From NCBI GenBank assembly GCA_031420415.1, contig JANOMT010000008.1:1-64000 (forward strand): a DNA stretch of 64,000 bases, in the 5' to 3' direction. The DNA comes from JANYGA01 sp031420415 (lineage in GTDB: Bacteria > Vulcanimicrobiota > Vulcanimicrobiia > Vulcanimicrobiales > Vulcanimicrobiaceae). The notes under the pieces are model-generated. The model was not told the origin of the DNA and ran no database searches. It was given only the letters and a program-made list of their open reading frames with translations. A program made the position numbers and the translations under genes. Positions 52,718 through 61,752 of this stretch are shown here, piece by piece; the stretch's first letter is position 1; every line of letters begins with the position of its first letter.

Positions 52718-54883
52718 CTACGAGATGACTTTTTCTAAAGGTGCGTACTTGAGCATGACCATCTTCTCGCCGACGTTGGGGAACATGATCGTGAGCAAGC
52801 CATCACCACCCGCGCCTGCGGTCGCCGAGACCAAGCCTTCGCCCCATTTGGGATGACGGACGCGGTCTCCGACTTGCAGATCGAGCCCGATACCCGCGCC
52901 CGCAGTTTCGTGAATCGCGACTTCGCGCCAACGACCGCCGGCCGGACGCTGCATCGGCACGACGTTGCCGATGACTTCGACGCTCGGCATCTCATCTAGA
53001 AATCGCGACTTAGGATGCGCGAACGTATTCCCGAACAGCGTGCGTCGCATCGCGTACGAGAGATAGAGCCGATCCATGGCGCGCGTTACGCCAACGTAGG
53101 CGAGGCGGCGTTCTTCTTCGAGTTCGGTAAGATCCGTCAGCGCACGATTGTGCGGGAAAACGCCCTCTTCGAGGCCCGTGAGGAAGACGACGGGGAATTC
53201 GAGGCCCTTCGATGCGTGGAGCGTCATGAGCGTGACGAACGACGACGACGGATCGAGCGTATCGAGATCGCTGATGAGGGCGACGTTGCTCAGAAAATCG
53301 TCGAGCGATCCGCCCTCTTCGCGGCCCTCGAACTCTTTGGCAACGCCGATGAGTTCTTGCAGATTCTCCAGACGCGACCGAGAGTCCGAAGTATCTTCGC
53401 CTTGGAGTTCGCGAATGTACCCCGACTCTTCCATGACGGCAACGAGAAGATCGCTAATCGTCAGCCCTTCGTGGCGTTCGCGTAGGCTCGTGATGAGGTC
53501 GGCGAAGCGCTCGAGTTCTTTCTGTTTTTTCGGAACCGCGCGACGCAACATTTCCTTATCGAAGACCGTCTGCCCGACGCTTACGCCCGCAGCGTTTGCA
53601 GCATCGACGAGCGATGCGAGCGTCTGTTGGCCAATCGACCGACGCGGCACGTTGACGATGCGTCGGAATGCGACGGCGTCCGCTGGATTGACGATGTAGC
53701 GCAGGTACGCCATCATGTCTTTAATCTCGGTGCGTGCGTAGAAACCCGTTCCGCCAACCACACGATAAGGAATGCCTTCGCCGAGGAAGCCTTCTTCAAA
53801 AACGCGGGATTGCGCGTTCGTGCGATAGAGAACGATGAAGTCGCGGTAGGCCGCCCCCTCGCGTACGAGTTCCTTAATCTTCTCGATCGCGTAGCGCGCT
53901 TCGGCGCGTTCGGTTTCGGCGCCGTAGACGGTAACGATCTCGCCGACCGCGCGATTCGTGAAGAGCTTCTTCTCCGCGCGCGTCTCGTTTTGGGTGATGA
54001 TCTCGTTCGCAACGGTAAGAATCGTCTGCGTCGAGCGATAGTTTTCTTCGAGCTTGAAAACTTTCGCGCCGGGAAAGTCGGCTTCGAAGCGCAGGATGTT
54101 TTTGTAATCGCTCCCGCGCCATGAGTAGATCAATTGGTCGTCGTCACCGACGACGGTTAAGTTCTTGTGTTCTTCGGCAAGGACGGCGCAGAGCTTATAC
54201 TGCGCAAAATTTACGTCCTGATATTCGTCGACGAGGATGTAGCGGAACTTGTTTTGATAGCGCGTGCGGACTTCGAGATCGCTCCCGAGCAACTCGATCG
54301 TTTTCGCGATGAGGTCATCGAAGTCGAGACCGTTGGATTCGCGCAAGCGGCGATCGTACTCACGGTAGACCTGCGCGACGCGCTCGCCGAAGAACGACGT
54401 ATTCGCCGACTCGTATTGGTCGGGCGATTGGAGCTGATTCTTCGCCTTGCTAATTTCGTCGAGGGCGGCGCCGGGCGTGATCTGGCGCTCGTCCATATTG
54501 AGATCGTGGAGCACGTCGCGCACGATCGAGCGTTGATCCGTGTCGTCCATGATCGCGAAATTCGAGGCGATGCCGATCTTCTTGCCGTCGCGTCGCAAAA
54601 TACGAACGCAGACCGAATGGAACGTCCCGACCCAGAGATCGCGGACGGCCGACCCGATCATTTTCTCGAGACGCGTCTTCATCTCGGCCGCGGCTTTGTT
54701 CGTAAACGTTACCGCAAGGATCCGATCGGGGAAAACTTTCTTCTCGCCTAGCAGGTATGCGATACGGTGCGTGAGGACTCTGGTCTTACCACTACCGGCG
54801 CCTGCGAAGATGAGAACGGGTCCGTCGATGTGAGTGACTGCTTCGCGCTGGACATCGCTAAGAGCGTCGGTTTGTACGATCAT
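52718..54883 (-). CDS. pcrA: UvrD/PcrA-type SF1A DNA helicase
   Basis: 721 residues. Motif I GAGSGKT, motif II VDEYQDVN, QLIYSWRGSDYKNI (motif III), ENYRSTQTI (IV), LMTLHASKGLEFPVV (V) and VGVTRAMDRL (VI) are all present. The C-terminal Tudor-like tail VGDRVRHPKWGEGLV, typical of PcrA, binds RNA polymerase in relatives. It unwinds DNA 3' to 5' in repair, plasmid or transcription-coupled functions. The length matches PcrA. It sits between the glycan genes and dapB. Confidence 0.96.
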   Translation of the reverse strand: MIVQTDALSDVQREAVTHIDGPVLIFAGAGSGKTRVLTHRIAYLLGEKKVFPDRILAVTFTNKAAAEMKTRLEKMIGSAVRDLWVGTFHSVCVRILRRDGKKIGIASNFAIMDDTDQRSIVRDVLHDLNMDERQITPGAALDEISKAKNQLQSPDQYESANTSFFGERVAQVYREYDRRLRESNGLDFDDLIAKTIELLGSDLEVRTRYQNKFRYILVDEYQDVNFAQYKLCAVLAEEHKNLTVVGDDDQLIYSWRGSDYKNILRFEADFPGAKVFKLEENYRSTQTILTVANEIITQNETRAEKKLFTNRAVGEIVTVYGAETERAEARYAIEKIKELVREGAAYRDFIVLYRTNAQSRVFEEGFLGEGIPYRVVGGTGFYARTEIKDMMAYLRYIVNPADAVAFRRIVNVPRRSIGQQTLASLVDAANAAGVSVGQTVFDKEMLRRAVPKKQKELERFADLITSLRERHEGLTISDLLVAVMEESGYIRELQGEDTSDSRSRLENLQELIGVAKEFEGREEGGSLDDFLSNVALISDLDTLDPSSSFVTLMTLHASKGLEFPVVFLTGLEEGVFPHNRALTDLTELEEERRLAYVGVTRAMDRLYLSYAMRRTLFGNTFAHPKSRFLDEMPSVEVIGNVVPMQRPAGGRWREVAIHETAGAGIGLDLQVGDRVRHPKWGEGLVSATAGAGGDGLLTIMFPNVGEKMVMLKYAPLEKVIS

Positions 54884-54925
54884 TACATGGTTGTATTCGC
54901 CATCGTGGCCCGTTCTGCCTCGGCC

Positions 54926-55975
54926 TTAACGTGCGATGCGCAGGACCTCGGCGCCCGGCTGTGCGAGTGCGAAAGCGCTCGCGAGATATGCAAGCGTGGA
55001 TTCCGCGCCCATGTTTCGATTGACCGCGATTTCTTCGAGCCCATCGAAGCAGCCGCCGCCGACCGTCATCACGATACTCCGCGAGTTCCGGCCGTAGAAC
55101 CACTCGAGGCCCGCTTCCGCTAGGCGCCGATACCGGCGATCGCCCGTCGCGGATTCGGCAGCGAGGCCCGCGTCGACGAGCGATGCGGCTTCGAGCGGTT
55201 GCTGCGCGTACCGCGCGCGCGCGTTGCCCTTCCGGTGCCAGCCGGCGTTGCCGATCGGCACGAAAGTGCCATCCTCGACGCAGAGCGCCTCATAAAATGC
55301 GAGCGTCCTTATTCCAAGGGCGACGATCTCGCGATCTTCGAGGACCGTACCAATTCGCAACAGCGCTTCGGGAAGGCGCGCGTTGTCGTAAGTCAATTCG
55401 TTTTCGAACCAATCCCAATCCGCGGTCGCATGCGCGGCGTGGCTCGTAGCGAAATCGCGCGCGATCGCGCGTAGCGATTCTTCGATCACACGGTGGCGAC
55501 GCCCGCTCGCATCGAAAGCGTGTGCGAGCCCGAGCGCCGCGTACGCTCGCGAGCGCATGAACCCTAGCCCCGCGACGTGCGGTAACGCGCGTTCGACCCG
55601 ATCCGCGCAAATCAGGCGCCAACTCTCGCGAGATGAGAAGCGCGCGCCGACGCCGAGCGCCCAAATCGCGCGGCCGTTGCTATCGGGCGTCCCGGCTTCA
55701 TCGAGCCACTGCCGACCGTAGCTCATAAAATTATGGAACCGGCCGTCATCACGTTGTGCGTCGAGGAGAAAAGCGAGATAGGTGTGCCCGAGCTTCAAAG
55801 CCGTGTCGCGATCGCGCGCGTGCGCGCTCGCGGCGACGGCCACGATGAACGCGCGCGCAACGTCGTCGGTGCAATATCCCTCACGACGGTTTGGCACGTC
55901 GTACACGGCGTGTTGCGCGATCCCAACGTCGTCGCTGAGTGCGACGAGATGATCGAGAGTCGGTGCGCGCCACAT
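54926..55975 (-). CDS. Glycosyltransferase-linked alpha/alpha-toroid protein (possible glycosidase)
   Basis: 349 residues from ATG 55975, overlapping the GT4 stop (TGATG). The helical sequence with EGYCTDDVARAFIVA, GRFHNFMSYGRQW and DWDWFENELTYDNARLPEALL is typical of six-hairpin proteins that lie next to, or are fused with, GT4 mannosyltransferases. Glycosidase or phosphorylase activity is possible but not shown by a catalytic motif. It works with the coupled GT4 in glycan metabolism. Exact role unknown. Confidence 0.7.
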   Translation of the reverse strand: MWRAPTLDHLVALSDDVGIAQHAVYDVPNRREGYCTDDVARAFIVAVAASAHARDRDTALKLGHTYLAFLLDAQRDDGRFHNFMSYGRQWLDEAGTPDSNGRAIWALGVGARFSSRESWRLICADRVERALPHVAGLGFMRSRAYAALGLAHAFDASGRRHRVIEESLRAIARDFATSHAAHATADWDWFENELTYDNARLPEALLRIGTVLEDREIVALGIRTLAFYEALCVEDGTFVPIGNAGWHRKGNARARYAQQPLEAASLVDAGLAAESATGDRRYRRLAEAGLEWFYGRNSRSIVMTVGGGCFDGLEEIAVNRNMGAESTLAYLASAFALAQPGAEVLRIAR

Positions 55976-57186
55976 CAGGCGGGCCGCACGAGTTGTGTCG
56001 AAGCGAAGCGACGCTCCGGAAGGACGCTCGTGAAGACGCGACCGTAAGCACGGGCCACATGCGGCCACGTCATTTGTCGGCCGAATCGATACGCACGGCG
56101 TTCCGTCGCGCGGCGCAAAAACGGATCGTCGAAGAGCAGATTGAGTGCGCCCGCGATCGCGTCGGCGTCGCGAAATGGTGCGAGATAGCCGCGACCGTGC
56201 GCCAGTAATTCTTCGGCGTAAAGATACGGTGTCGAAACGATCGCCTTTCCCGCGCCCATGGCGTACGCGAGGGTGCCGCTGACGATCTGCACGGGGTTGA
56301 GGTACGGCGTGAGATAGATATCGGTCGCCGCGAGATAGTCGACGAGTTCGTCGAATGCGAGGTACCGATCGACGAGCTTGACGTTCTTCTCGAGACCGAG
56401 TTCGGCGATTCGCGCGGTAAGCTCGGCCCGATACGATTCGCCCTCGTGACGTCTCACGTTGGGATGCGTCTGGCCGAGGATCAAATAGAGCGCTTCAGGA
56501 TGCCGCGCGACGACGGCGCGCATCGCCTCGATGCCGAACTCGAGGCCTTTCCCGCGACTGATGAGACCGAAAGTCGAAACGATGAGACGATCCGCGACCC
56601 CGAATTTCGCCTTCGGACCATCGGTGGAACGGAACGCGACATCGGGTACACCGTGGTGAATGACGTGGAGTTTTCCGGCATCGATGCCGTACTCGCCGAT
56701 GAGAATATCCTTGCCCGTTTGGGAGAGCACGACCACGGCATCGGCGCGTTCGCAGAGGCGACGAGCGACCGAGCGATGTTCGTCCGTCGGTTGCGGGAGC
56801 ACGGTGTGGAGCGAGACGACGACGGGCTTTTCGATGTCTTCGAGCAGGTCGAGAAACCAGAGCCCGTCAGGGCCGCCGAAGAGCCCGTACTCGTGCTGCA
56901 CGCAAAGAATATCTGATGCATGCTCGTTGATCGCGCGCGCGATCGCGCGATACGACGCACGATCGTCCGATTGAAGGCGCGCGACGACGCGTGATGCGTA
57001 CGTCCGCGTTTCGGCTCCCGCTTCGTCGATAGCCACGACGTCGCTCTGCGCGTCAAAGGCCCGATCGTAGCTTTCGACGACGTCGTTTGTGAAGGTCGCG
57101 ATCCCGCATTCGCGGGGCGGAAACGAACTGAGAAACAACGTACGCGTTTGCGTCGCATGGACGGGAGCGGTCGTACGGTGTTGCAC
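55975..57186 (-). CDS. GT4 family glycosyltransferase
   Basis: 403 residues from GTG 57186, with GGAGG five bases upstream. FLSSFPPRECGIATFTNDVV at the N-terminus, HEYGLFGGPDGLWFLDLL, VIHHGVPDV, STFGLISRGKGLEFGIEAM (nucleotide site) and the late PYLNPVQIVSGTLAYAMGAGK loop fit retaining GT4 enzymes, often mannosyl transferases. It would use an NDP-sugar made by the neighbouring pyrophosphorylase. Cytoplasmic or membrane-associated. Confidence 0.92.
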   Translation of the reverse strand: MQHRTTAPVHATQTRTLFLSSFPPRECGIATFTNDVVESYDRAFDAQSDVVAIDEAGAETRTYASRVVARLQSDDRASYRAIARAINEHASDILCVQHEYGLFGGPDGLWFLDLLEDIEKPVVVSLHTVLPQPTDEHRSVARRLCERADAVVVLSQTGKDILIGEYGIDAGKLHVIHHGVPDVAFRSTDGPKAKFGVADRLIVSTFGLISRGKGLEFGIEAMRAVVARHPEALYLILGQTHPNVRRHEGESYRAELTARIAELGLEKNVKLVDRYLAFDELVDYLAATDIYLTPYLNPVQIVSGTLAYAMGAGKAIVSTPYLYAEELLAHGRGYLAPFRDADAIAGALNLLFDDPFLRRATERRAYRFGRQMTWPHVARAYGRVFTSVLPERRFASTQLVRPA

Positions 57187-57261
57187 GCGAGCCTCCGAGT
57201 TTTGAAGAGTAGACGTTCTCGTACCACGGAAAGGTGGGCCGCAAACGTCACGGCCCACCAA

Positions 57262-58371
57262 TTAGGTCGGCGTAGCGATCGTTTCGGCGTCTGCCACGAT
57301 CCTAGCGTCGGGCTCGAACTGGGCGTCGGCAGCGATCCTGGCACGATGCCCGACGACGGCGCCCGTCGTCACGCGAGCGCCGCTTCCGACGCAGACGTCG
57401 CTAGCGAGAATCGCGTCGCTGATCCCCGCTCCGGCGCCGATTTCCACGCCGTCCCACAGGATCGCGTCGCGAATCTCCGCCCCTGCGGCCACGCTGCAGC
57501 GGTCGCCGATGACCGCGTAGGGGCCCACGATGGCCGACGAATCGATGGCGACGCCTTCACCGATAAAGACGGGAAGTCGAAAGTTTGCGGGCGCGCCAAC
57601 CGCACCGACGTACCAGAATCGGCCGCGATTCGAGAGCGCAGGATCGCCCGAGGACGCGAGTTCGAGTTTGCGATCGAGGACGTCGCCGTGGGCCTGGAGA
57701 TACTGCTGCGGGCGGCCGATGTCGAGCCAATAATCGTCCGTGACGAATGAGACGAGATGCGCGCCGGAGGCGATAAGTTCGGGAAACGTCTCGCGTTCGA
57801 TCGAGACGTTACGTCCGGCGGGAATGCGGTCCAAAACGCTGCGTTCCAGGAGGTACGTTCCCGCGTTGGCTTCGTTTGTAGGCGCTTCGTGACGCGGCGG
57901 CTTCTCGACGAACGACGAGATCCGGTCGTCGGCATCGCGGAGGATGCATCCGAACGCCGAGGGATCATCGACTCGAATCGCGTGGAGCGTCGCCACACCA
58001 CCGTGCCTGCGATGAAATGCGATCATCGCGCGCAGGTCGAGGCTCGTGAGGACGTCGCCGTTAAGGACGAAGAACGAATCCGTGATGTGGTCGGCGAGGT
58101 TCCGCAGTGCCCCGGCGGTGCCGAGCGGCGTCGTTTCGACGACGTAGGAGATCCGCATTCCGATTCGCGAGCCGTCACCAAGATGGTCCTCGATCGCGCG
58201 TGGCAGGTAGCCCGCAGCGAGGACGACGTCGTTAACGCCAGCTTCCTTGAGCCGCCCGAGCGTCCGTTCGAGGAACGGGATCCCGAAGAGCGGCACCATC
58301 GGCTTCGGCGTTCCGAAAGTCAGCGGACGAAGACGCGTCCCCTCTCCGCCAACGAGAATAACTGCCTGCAA
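57262..58371 (-). CDS. NDP-sugar pyrophosphorylase with left-handed helix tail (second copy)
   Basis: 369 residues from TTG 58371: AAGGAG lies about seven bases upstream, and the domain begins at once with LQAVILVGGEGTRLRPLTFGTPKP. A longer frame exists upstream but lacks similarity. The catalytic domain is followed by a hexapeptide-repeat tail (SSAIVGPYAVIGDRCSVAAGAEIRDA region). Mannose-1-P guanylyltransferase-like. It is the first gene of the leftward glycan run; the GT4 gene follows after 75 bases. Confidence 0.9.
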   Translation of the reverse strand: MQAVILVGGEGTRLRPLTFGTPKPMVPLFGIPFLERTLGRLKEAGVNDVVLAAGYLPRAIEDHLGDGSRIGMRISYVVETTPLGTAGALRNLADHITDSFFVLNGDVLTSLDLRAMIAFHRRHGGVATLHAIRVDDPSAFGCILRDADDRISSFVEKPPRHEAPTNEANAGTYLLERSVLDRIPAGRNVSIERETFPELIASGAHLVSFVTDDYWLDIGRPQQYLQAHGDVLDRKLELASSGDPALSNRGRFWYVGAVGAPANFRLPVFIGEGVAIDSSAIVGPYAVIGDRCSVAAGAEIRDAILWDGVEIGAGAGISDAILASDVCVGSGARVTTGAVVGHRARIAADAQFEPDARIVADAETIATPT

Positions 58372-58490
58372 ACATCTCTCCTTCGGAAGTTGCCTTATCT
58401 TTCGACGCGGGGAAGCCGCGTGCTTTCGACTGCGATGGGACGACAATCGCTGACGATAAATTATATTCTCCGGGGCGCGCATTTTCGTTA

Positions 58491-58524
58491 GCCTTTTTAC
58501 GACTCGAATGCAGGTTAAAAAGGC
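58491..58524. repeat. 10-bp near-perfect inverted repeat before the HNH gene
   Basis: GCCTTTTTAC at 58491-58500 and GTTAAAAAGGC at 58514-58524 are complements but for one extra A. It spans the possible ATG at 58508, which argues for the later HNH start at 58559. It may be the end of an inserted segment or a hairpin. Confidence 0.4.
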
Positions 58525-58558
58525 CTTATATCGAACATACGTTCGTGTGTCTCGGTTC

Positions 58559-59143
58559 ATGCACGACTGGAATCGTATTCAAACCTTCTACGATCTCGGG
58601 AACGATCCCGAGCGTTGCCGCGAAGAGTTCGGAATTTCAAATCAAAGTTGGTATAAAGCGATTGTCCGCAATCGCATGCGGGTAACCACAGCGGAAGCGG
58701 CGGTCATGGCTTCCCGTGCTCCGGGAAATCCGCGTTACGACTGGGCCGAGGTCCAGCGATTTTACGATAACGGCAATTCGTACCGGGCCTGCCGGGTACA
58801 ATTCGGGTTTTGCGCTGCTTCGTGGACCGACGCCGTTCATCAAGGCGTGCTTCGAGCAAGAGCCCGGGCAAAACCAATCGCCAGGGTTCTTGTCGAGAGC
58901 CGCAACCGCTCGAACGTCAAACTGCGCCTCCTACAAGAGGGTCTCCTTATAAATCGTTGCATCGAATGCGGAATCTCGGACTGGAGGGGGAAACCGCTCT
59001 CCATCCAAATCGACCACGTCAACGGTATCGGGGACGACAACCGGCTCGAAAATCTTCGCATGCTGTGCCCGAATTGCCACAGCCAGACGGAGACCTTTTC
59101 GGGGCGGAATTCTCGAAGAAAAAGACAATCCCGATTGGTGTAA
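58559..59143 (+). CDS. Free-standing HNH endonuclease with two helix-turn-helix repeats
   Basis: 194 residues from ATG 58559, chosen because relatives start DWxxIQ; ATG 58508 would add 17. Two similar DNA-binding repeats, DWNRIQTFYDLGNDPERCREEFG (3-25) and DWAEVQRFYDNGNSYRACRVQFG (61-83), precede an HNH domain: C134xxC137, DH at 152-153, N161, C170xxC173 and H174. It would cut double-stranded DNA, as phage or mobile free-standing endonucleases do. Its last codons and stop (59141-59143) lie inside the tRNA-Gln gene. Base composition is less GC-rich than neighbours. Confidence 0.88.
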   Translation: MHDWNRIQTFYDLGNDPERCREEFGISNQSWYKAIVRNRMRVTTAEAAVMASRAPGNPRYDWAEVQRFYDNGNSYRACRVQFGFCAASWTDAVHQGVLRARARAKPIARVLVESRNRSNVKLRLLQEGLLINRCIECGISDWRGKPLSIQIDHVNGIGDDNRLENLRMLCPNCHSQTETFSGRNSRRKRQSRLV

Positions 59144-59200
59144 CTGGTAACACGCCTGACTCTGACTCAGGTATTCGAGGTTCAAATCCTTGATCGGGAG
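59129..59200 (+). tRNA. tRNA-Gln (anticodon CTG)
   Basis: Acceptor TCCCGAT pairs with ATCGGGA; the D stem is GTGT/ACAC; the anticodon stem-loop is CCTGA-CTCTGAC-TCAGG with anticodon CTG; the T arm is CGAGG-TTCAAAT-CCTTG. The discriminator is G and only CA follows, so CCA is not fully encoded. Its first 15 bases overlap the 3' end of the HNH gene. Confidence 0.93.
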
Positions 59201-59206
59201 CAAGAC

Positions 59207-59282
59207 GGCCCTATCGTCTAGAGGCCTAGGACGCTGCCCTCTCACGGCGGTAACACGGGTTCGAATCCCGTTGGGGCTACCA
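59207..59282 (+). tRNA. tRNA-Glu (anticodon CTC)
   Basis: Acceptor GGCCCTA pairs with TGGGGCT including G-U pairs; anticodon arm CTGCC-CTCTCAC-GGCGG with anticodon CTC; T arm ACGGG-TTCGAAT-CCCGT. Discriminator A and encoded CCA at 59280-59282. It follows tRNA-Gln by six bases and is probably processed from one transcript with it. Confidence 0.95.
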
Positions 59283-59283
59283 A

Positions 59284-59311
59284 AAAAACCCTCGTATTTA
59301 CGAGGGTTTTT
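59284..59311 (+). terminator. Intrinsic terminator after tRNA-Glu
   Basis: CCCTCGT and ACGAGGG form a 7-bp stem around ATTT, flanked by five A on the left and five T on the right. It follows the tRNA-Glu CCA by one base and can work in both directions. Confidence 0.9.
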
Positions 59312-59787
59312 GCCATCTTGAGAGGTTTGGGTTACTAATCGGTCGCCGTGCTTTTGATTGGCACGCTTCCCTGTGCTTTAATGGCGCTACGGCCGAAGGC
59401 GCTCAAGTTCCAAGGGCGGGTCGTCCGATCAATGCCGAGACCCGAGCGTCGTGCGCTCATCGGATTCTCGCGTGACGCCGCTGAAGAACGACCTAAGGTC
59501 GGAAATGGCCCGCCCCAGAACGTCCGGTGCCAGAATATTGACGGCGCGGAAAACACCTTCGGCGAACCTAGGGTGAACCCAGCCGAAGCCGCGCGCATTG
59601 AAACTCCCGTCGCGTTCCCTTGACCAGCAAACGTCTCCGCAGTATTCGAGACTTCTAAACCCGTCAAGCCACTGGCAGACCGATACGAGCAAAGGAAAGT
59701 CGCGAACGTGCCGCGCGATGCCTTGTTCGCAATTCGGTACGCCTCTGCGGTGGAAACATCGCCATTTTTCGAAGCGCGGTCCTCAAA
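59312..59787. other. Interval without a recognised gene
   Basis: Several short overlapping open frames exist on both strands (the longest on the minus strand, 59335-59667 and 59429-59692). None shows a known domain, consistent codon usage or a ribosome binding site. It is read as decayed sequence beside the tRNA genes. Confidence 0.5.
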
Positions 59788-60324
59788 TTAAGGCTGCTTC
59801 GGGTCGCGGACTTCGAAAGATGATTGGACCTGACTCGTCCGCGCGCGATCGTCAACCCTCTTAGGCTCTCTCTCGCGTTTTATTTCCGCACGCCGGAAGA
59901 CGACGTAAAGAATTGGCATCATAATTCGGTTGTAGAAAAACGCGAGCGCATCGCGTCCTGGTCCGGGCTGCATTCGGCCTTCGTCGGCCTCGATGACGTT
60001 AAATCCGAACAACCTTCGGTCGAGAGCGACGCTGAAGGCGCGTCGCTCATCGAACGTCCGTCCGCTGCGGGCGATAACGTCACGCGCAACTGCATCATCG
60101 TCCGCACACATAGCGAGCTGATCCGCGAGCGCGTCTCCCTCTGTACGTAGGAACTTCAGGACCTGCGCGTCTATGAAATCATTGTCGCCAAAGAGATACC
60201 CGTTCATCACGGTCTCGCCGCCATCGCGACGCAAGAGGCTGCGACGCCCCTTGTCAATCAAGCGCGGAAGCCAAATAAGACCATCGAATTCGTCCCTAGG
60301 GGGACGTGGAACCCACGTGATCAT
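59788..60324 (-). CDS. DUF5069 family protein
   Basis: 178 residues from ATG 60324, with GAGAGGA seven bases upstream. PRPPRDEFDGLIWLPRLIDKGRR is the DUF5069 N-terminal signature, and WLPR-x-D-K is its core. The C-terminal tail after about residue 140 is basic and longer than usual (family about 140 residues). Function unknown. It is the only intact gene between the tRNA genes and the signalling gene. Confidence 0.8.
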   Translation of the reverse strand: MITWVPRPPRDEFDGLIWLPRLIDKGRRSLLRRDGGETVMNGYLFGDNDFIDAQVLKFLRTEGDALADQLAMCADDDAVARDVIARSGRTFDERRAFSVALDRRLFGFNVIEADEGRMQPGPGRDALAFFYNRIMMPILYVVFRRAEIKREREPKRVDDRARTSQVQSSFEVRDPKQP

Positions 60325-61752
60325 TTTACTATCCTCTCTGGAACGCGGTTCGTCGCGAATCAATCGATCCGACGGAATAGCTACGCTCGTTTATTCTAGC
60401 ACTAAAGCTCCATTGAAGCGAAAATCTTACGGTTGCTGTCAGCCGAGTTCGGCGCGCATCAATTCGAGAGATTCTGATGAACATGGCCAGCGACCGATAT
60501 TTTGGCACACGATGCAGATGCGTAGCTTGTCACGTTCCTGATGCAAATCCCCACGATGTCCGCTTCGGGTGTAAGGGCGGCGATCGAGACCTAGGTTCGC
60601 GCGTTTAGGCATTTACGCATTCTCGGCTGCCGTTCGATGATTTACGCCGCGACGGCTCATGATGTTACTTATCGAGGCAACGTTCCACGGGAAGCCGCAG
60701 GGTGCGCGATACCCCTCTGCATTGCGATTCTCGGCGAACGTCAAATACAAATTCCCCTCGTCTCTTTGAGCGAGAATCAATCGGAGGATCGGTCTGCTTC
60801 GTGGATCGGTCTGCGCGAGTTGCCTCCGACGTGACGAGCTAAATCCGCTCCACCATTTGGCTGGCGCGCAACTAAGTGATTCACAATTCAGTGACGCATA
60901 GACCGTCGTAGCGCTTCAAGGTGTGCCGCGCTGCGTTCGATGTCCCATCTCATTCAGTGCCCCGGCAACCTGTCTTGTGGACATATCATCTGCACGCAAT
61001 TTTTGTCGCAAAGGCGGTGCGGCGATCGTGCAGCCAATCTTGACGCGACTCGAGTTCCGGTTGATATTATCTGGAGCAGCCCCCGTTTCGATCGGACACG
61101 TGACACAGCGAAAGGGCCTACACATACGCCTAGGTCAAAGACTTTGACCGACGAGAGCATCGGGGTGGTCACGAACGTGCAACGCCGCCGGCGGTTAGCG
61201 GTCGGGCAGAAATACGGATTGTCGAAAAGTCTATCCGGCCCGGAGGCTTAAGCGAACGGGTTCAAGCCGCGTTCGTGACGTGGTGCTTATATGAATTCAA
61301 TTGTGTGCGGCACACGCGCCATTCGTGCTGACGAGACTTGAAGTCGGCCACGTTTCGCGGCCTACCGTACGCAGCACATTGCATCAGCGCCGGCATTCAC
61401 TTTTCGCCGTGCGAGCATGGCTCGTCGAGTAATGATAACGATCGACCGAAATTTCCGAATGCGTTAATTATAAATTTTCTTGAAGGCTTAGCTGTTTCGA
61501 TTATAGCGCTAGCCTTGGATTATCTGAAGATTCCGAATTTAAATCCTAGCTCCGCCATGTAGTGCTCGTACGTGGCCCATTCATTAGCCGCCATTCTTAT
61601 TCCGAAACCACAAGTGTTGCTGCACTCGCTACATAGCGCAGCTTGGTGATAAACCGAACGCAACGAAGACACCCGCGCCCCTCTCCCTGAACAAGGATCG
61701 CTAACACCTTCCCTGCGCAAACGTAGACTGCAGTTGAACTTCGATCATTAAA
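60325..61752. other. 1.4-kb mostly non-coding, decayed interval
   Basis: No open frame longer than about 80 codons carries recognisable sequence, and the base composition is lower in GC than the housekeeping region. The only recognisable trace is the serine-recombinase remnant listed separately. Confidence 0.6.
60889..61020 (-). pseudogene. Serine-recombinase (resolvase-type) remnant
   Basis: On the minus strand LRQKLRADDMSTRQVAGALN is followed by EMGHRTQRGTP, a stop TGA, then SATTVYASL. It follows the recombinase C-terminal consensus LR..G-S-R-IA-LN-G-T-RG-W-V. The stop codon at 60916-60918 lies exactly where the conserved Trp (TGG) is expected. The N-terminal catalytic domain is not found upstream. 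Confidence 0.5.

Noticed and set aside
59335..59692. Two overlapping minus-strand open frames after the tRNA genes
   Set aside because: No domain, codon pattern or ribosome binding site; they read as decayed sequence.
61338..61720. Short frames on both strands before the signalling gene
   Set aside because: They have no similarity or start signals and overlap each other in opposite directions.
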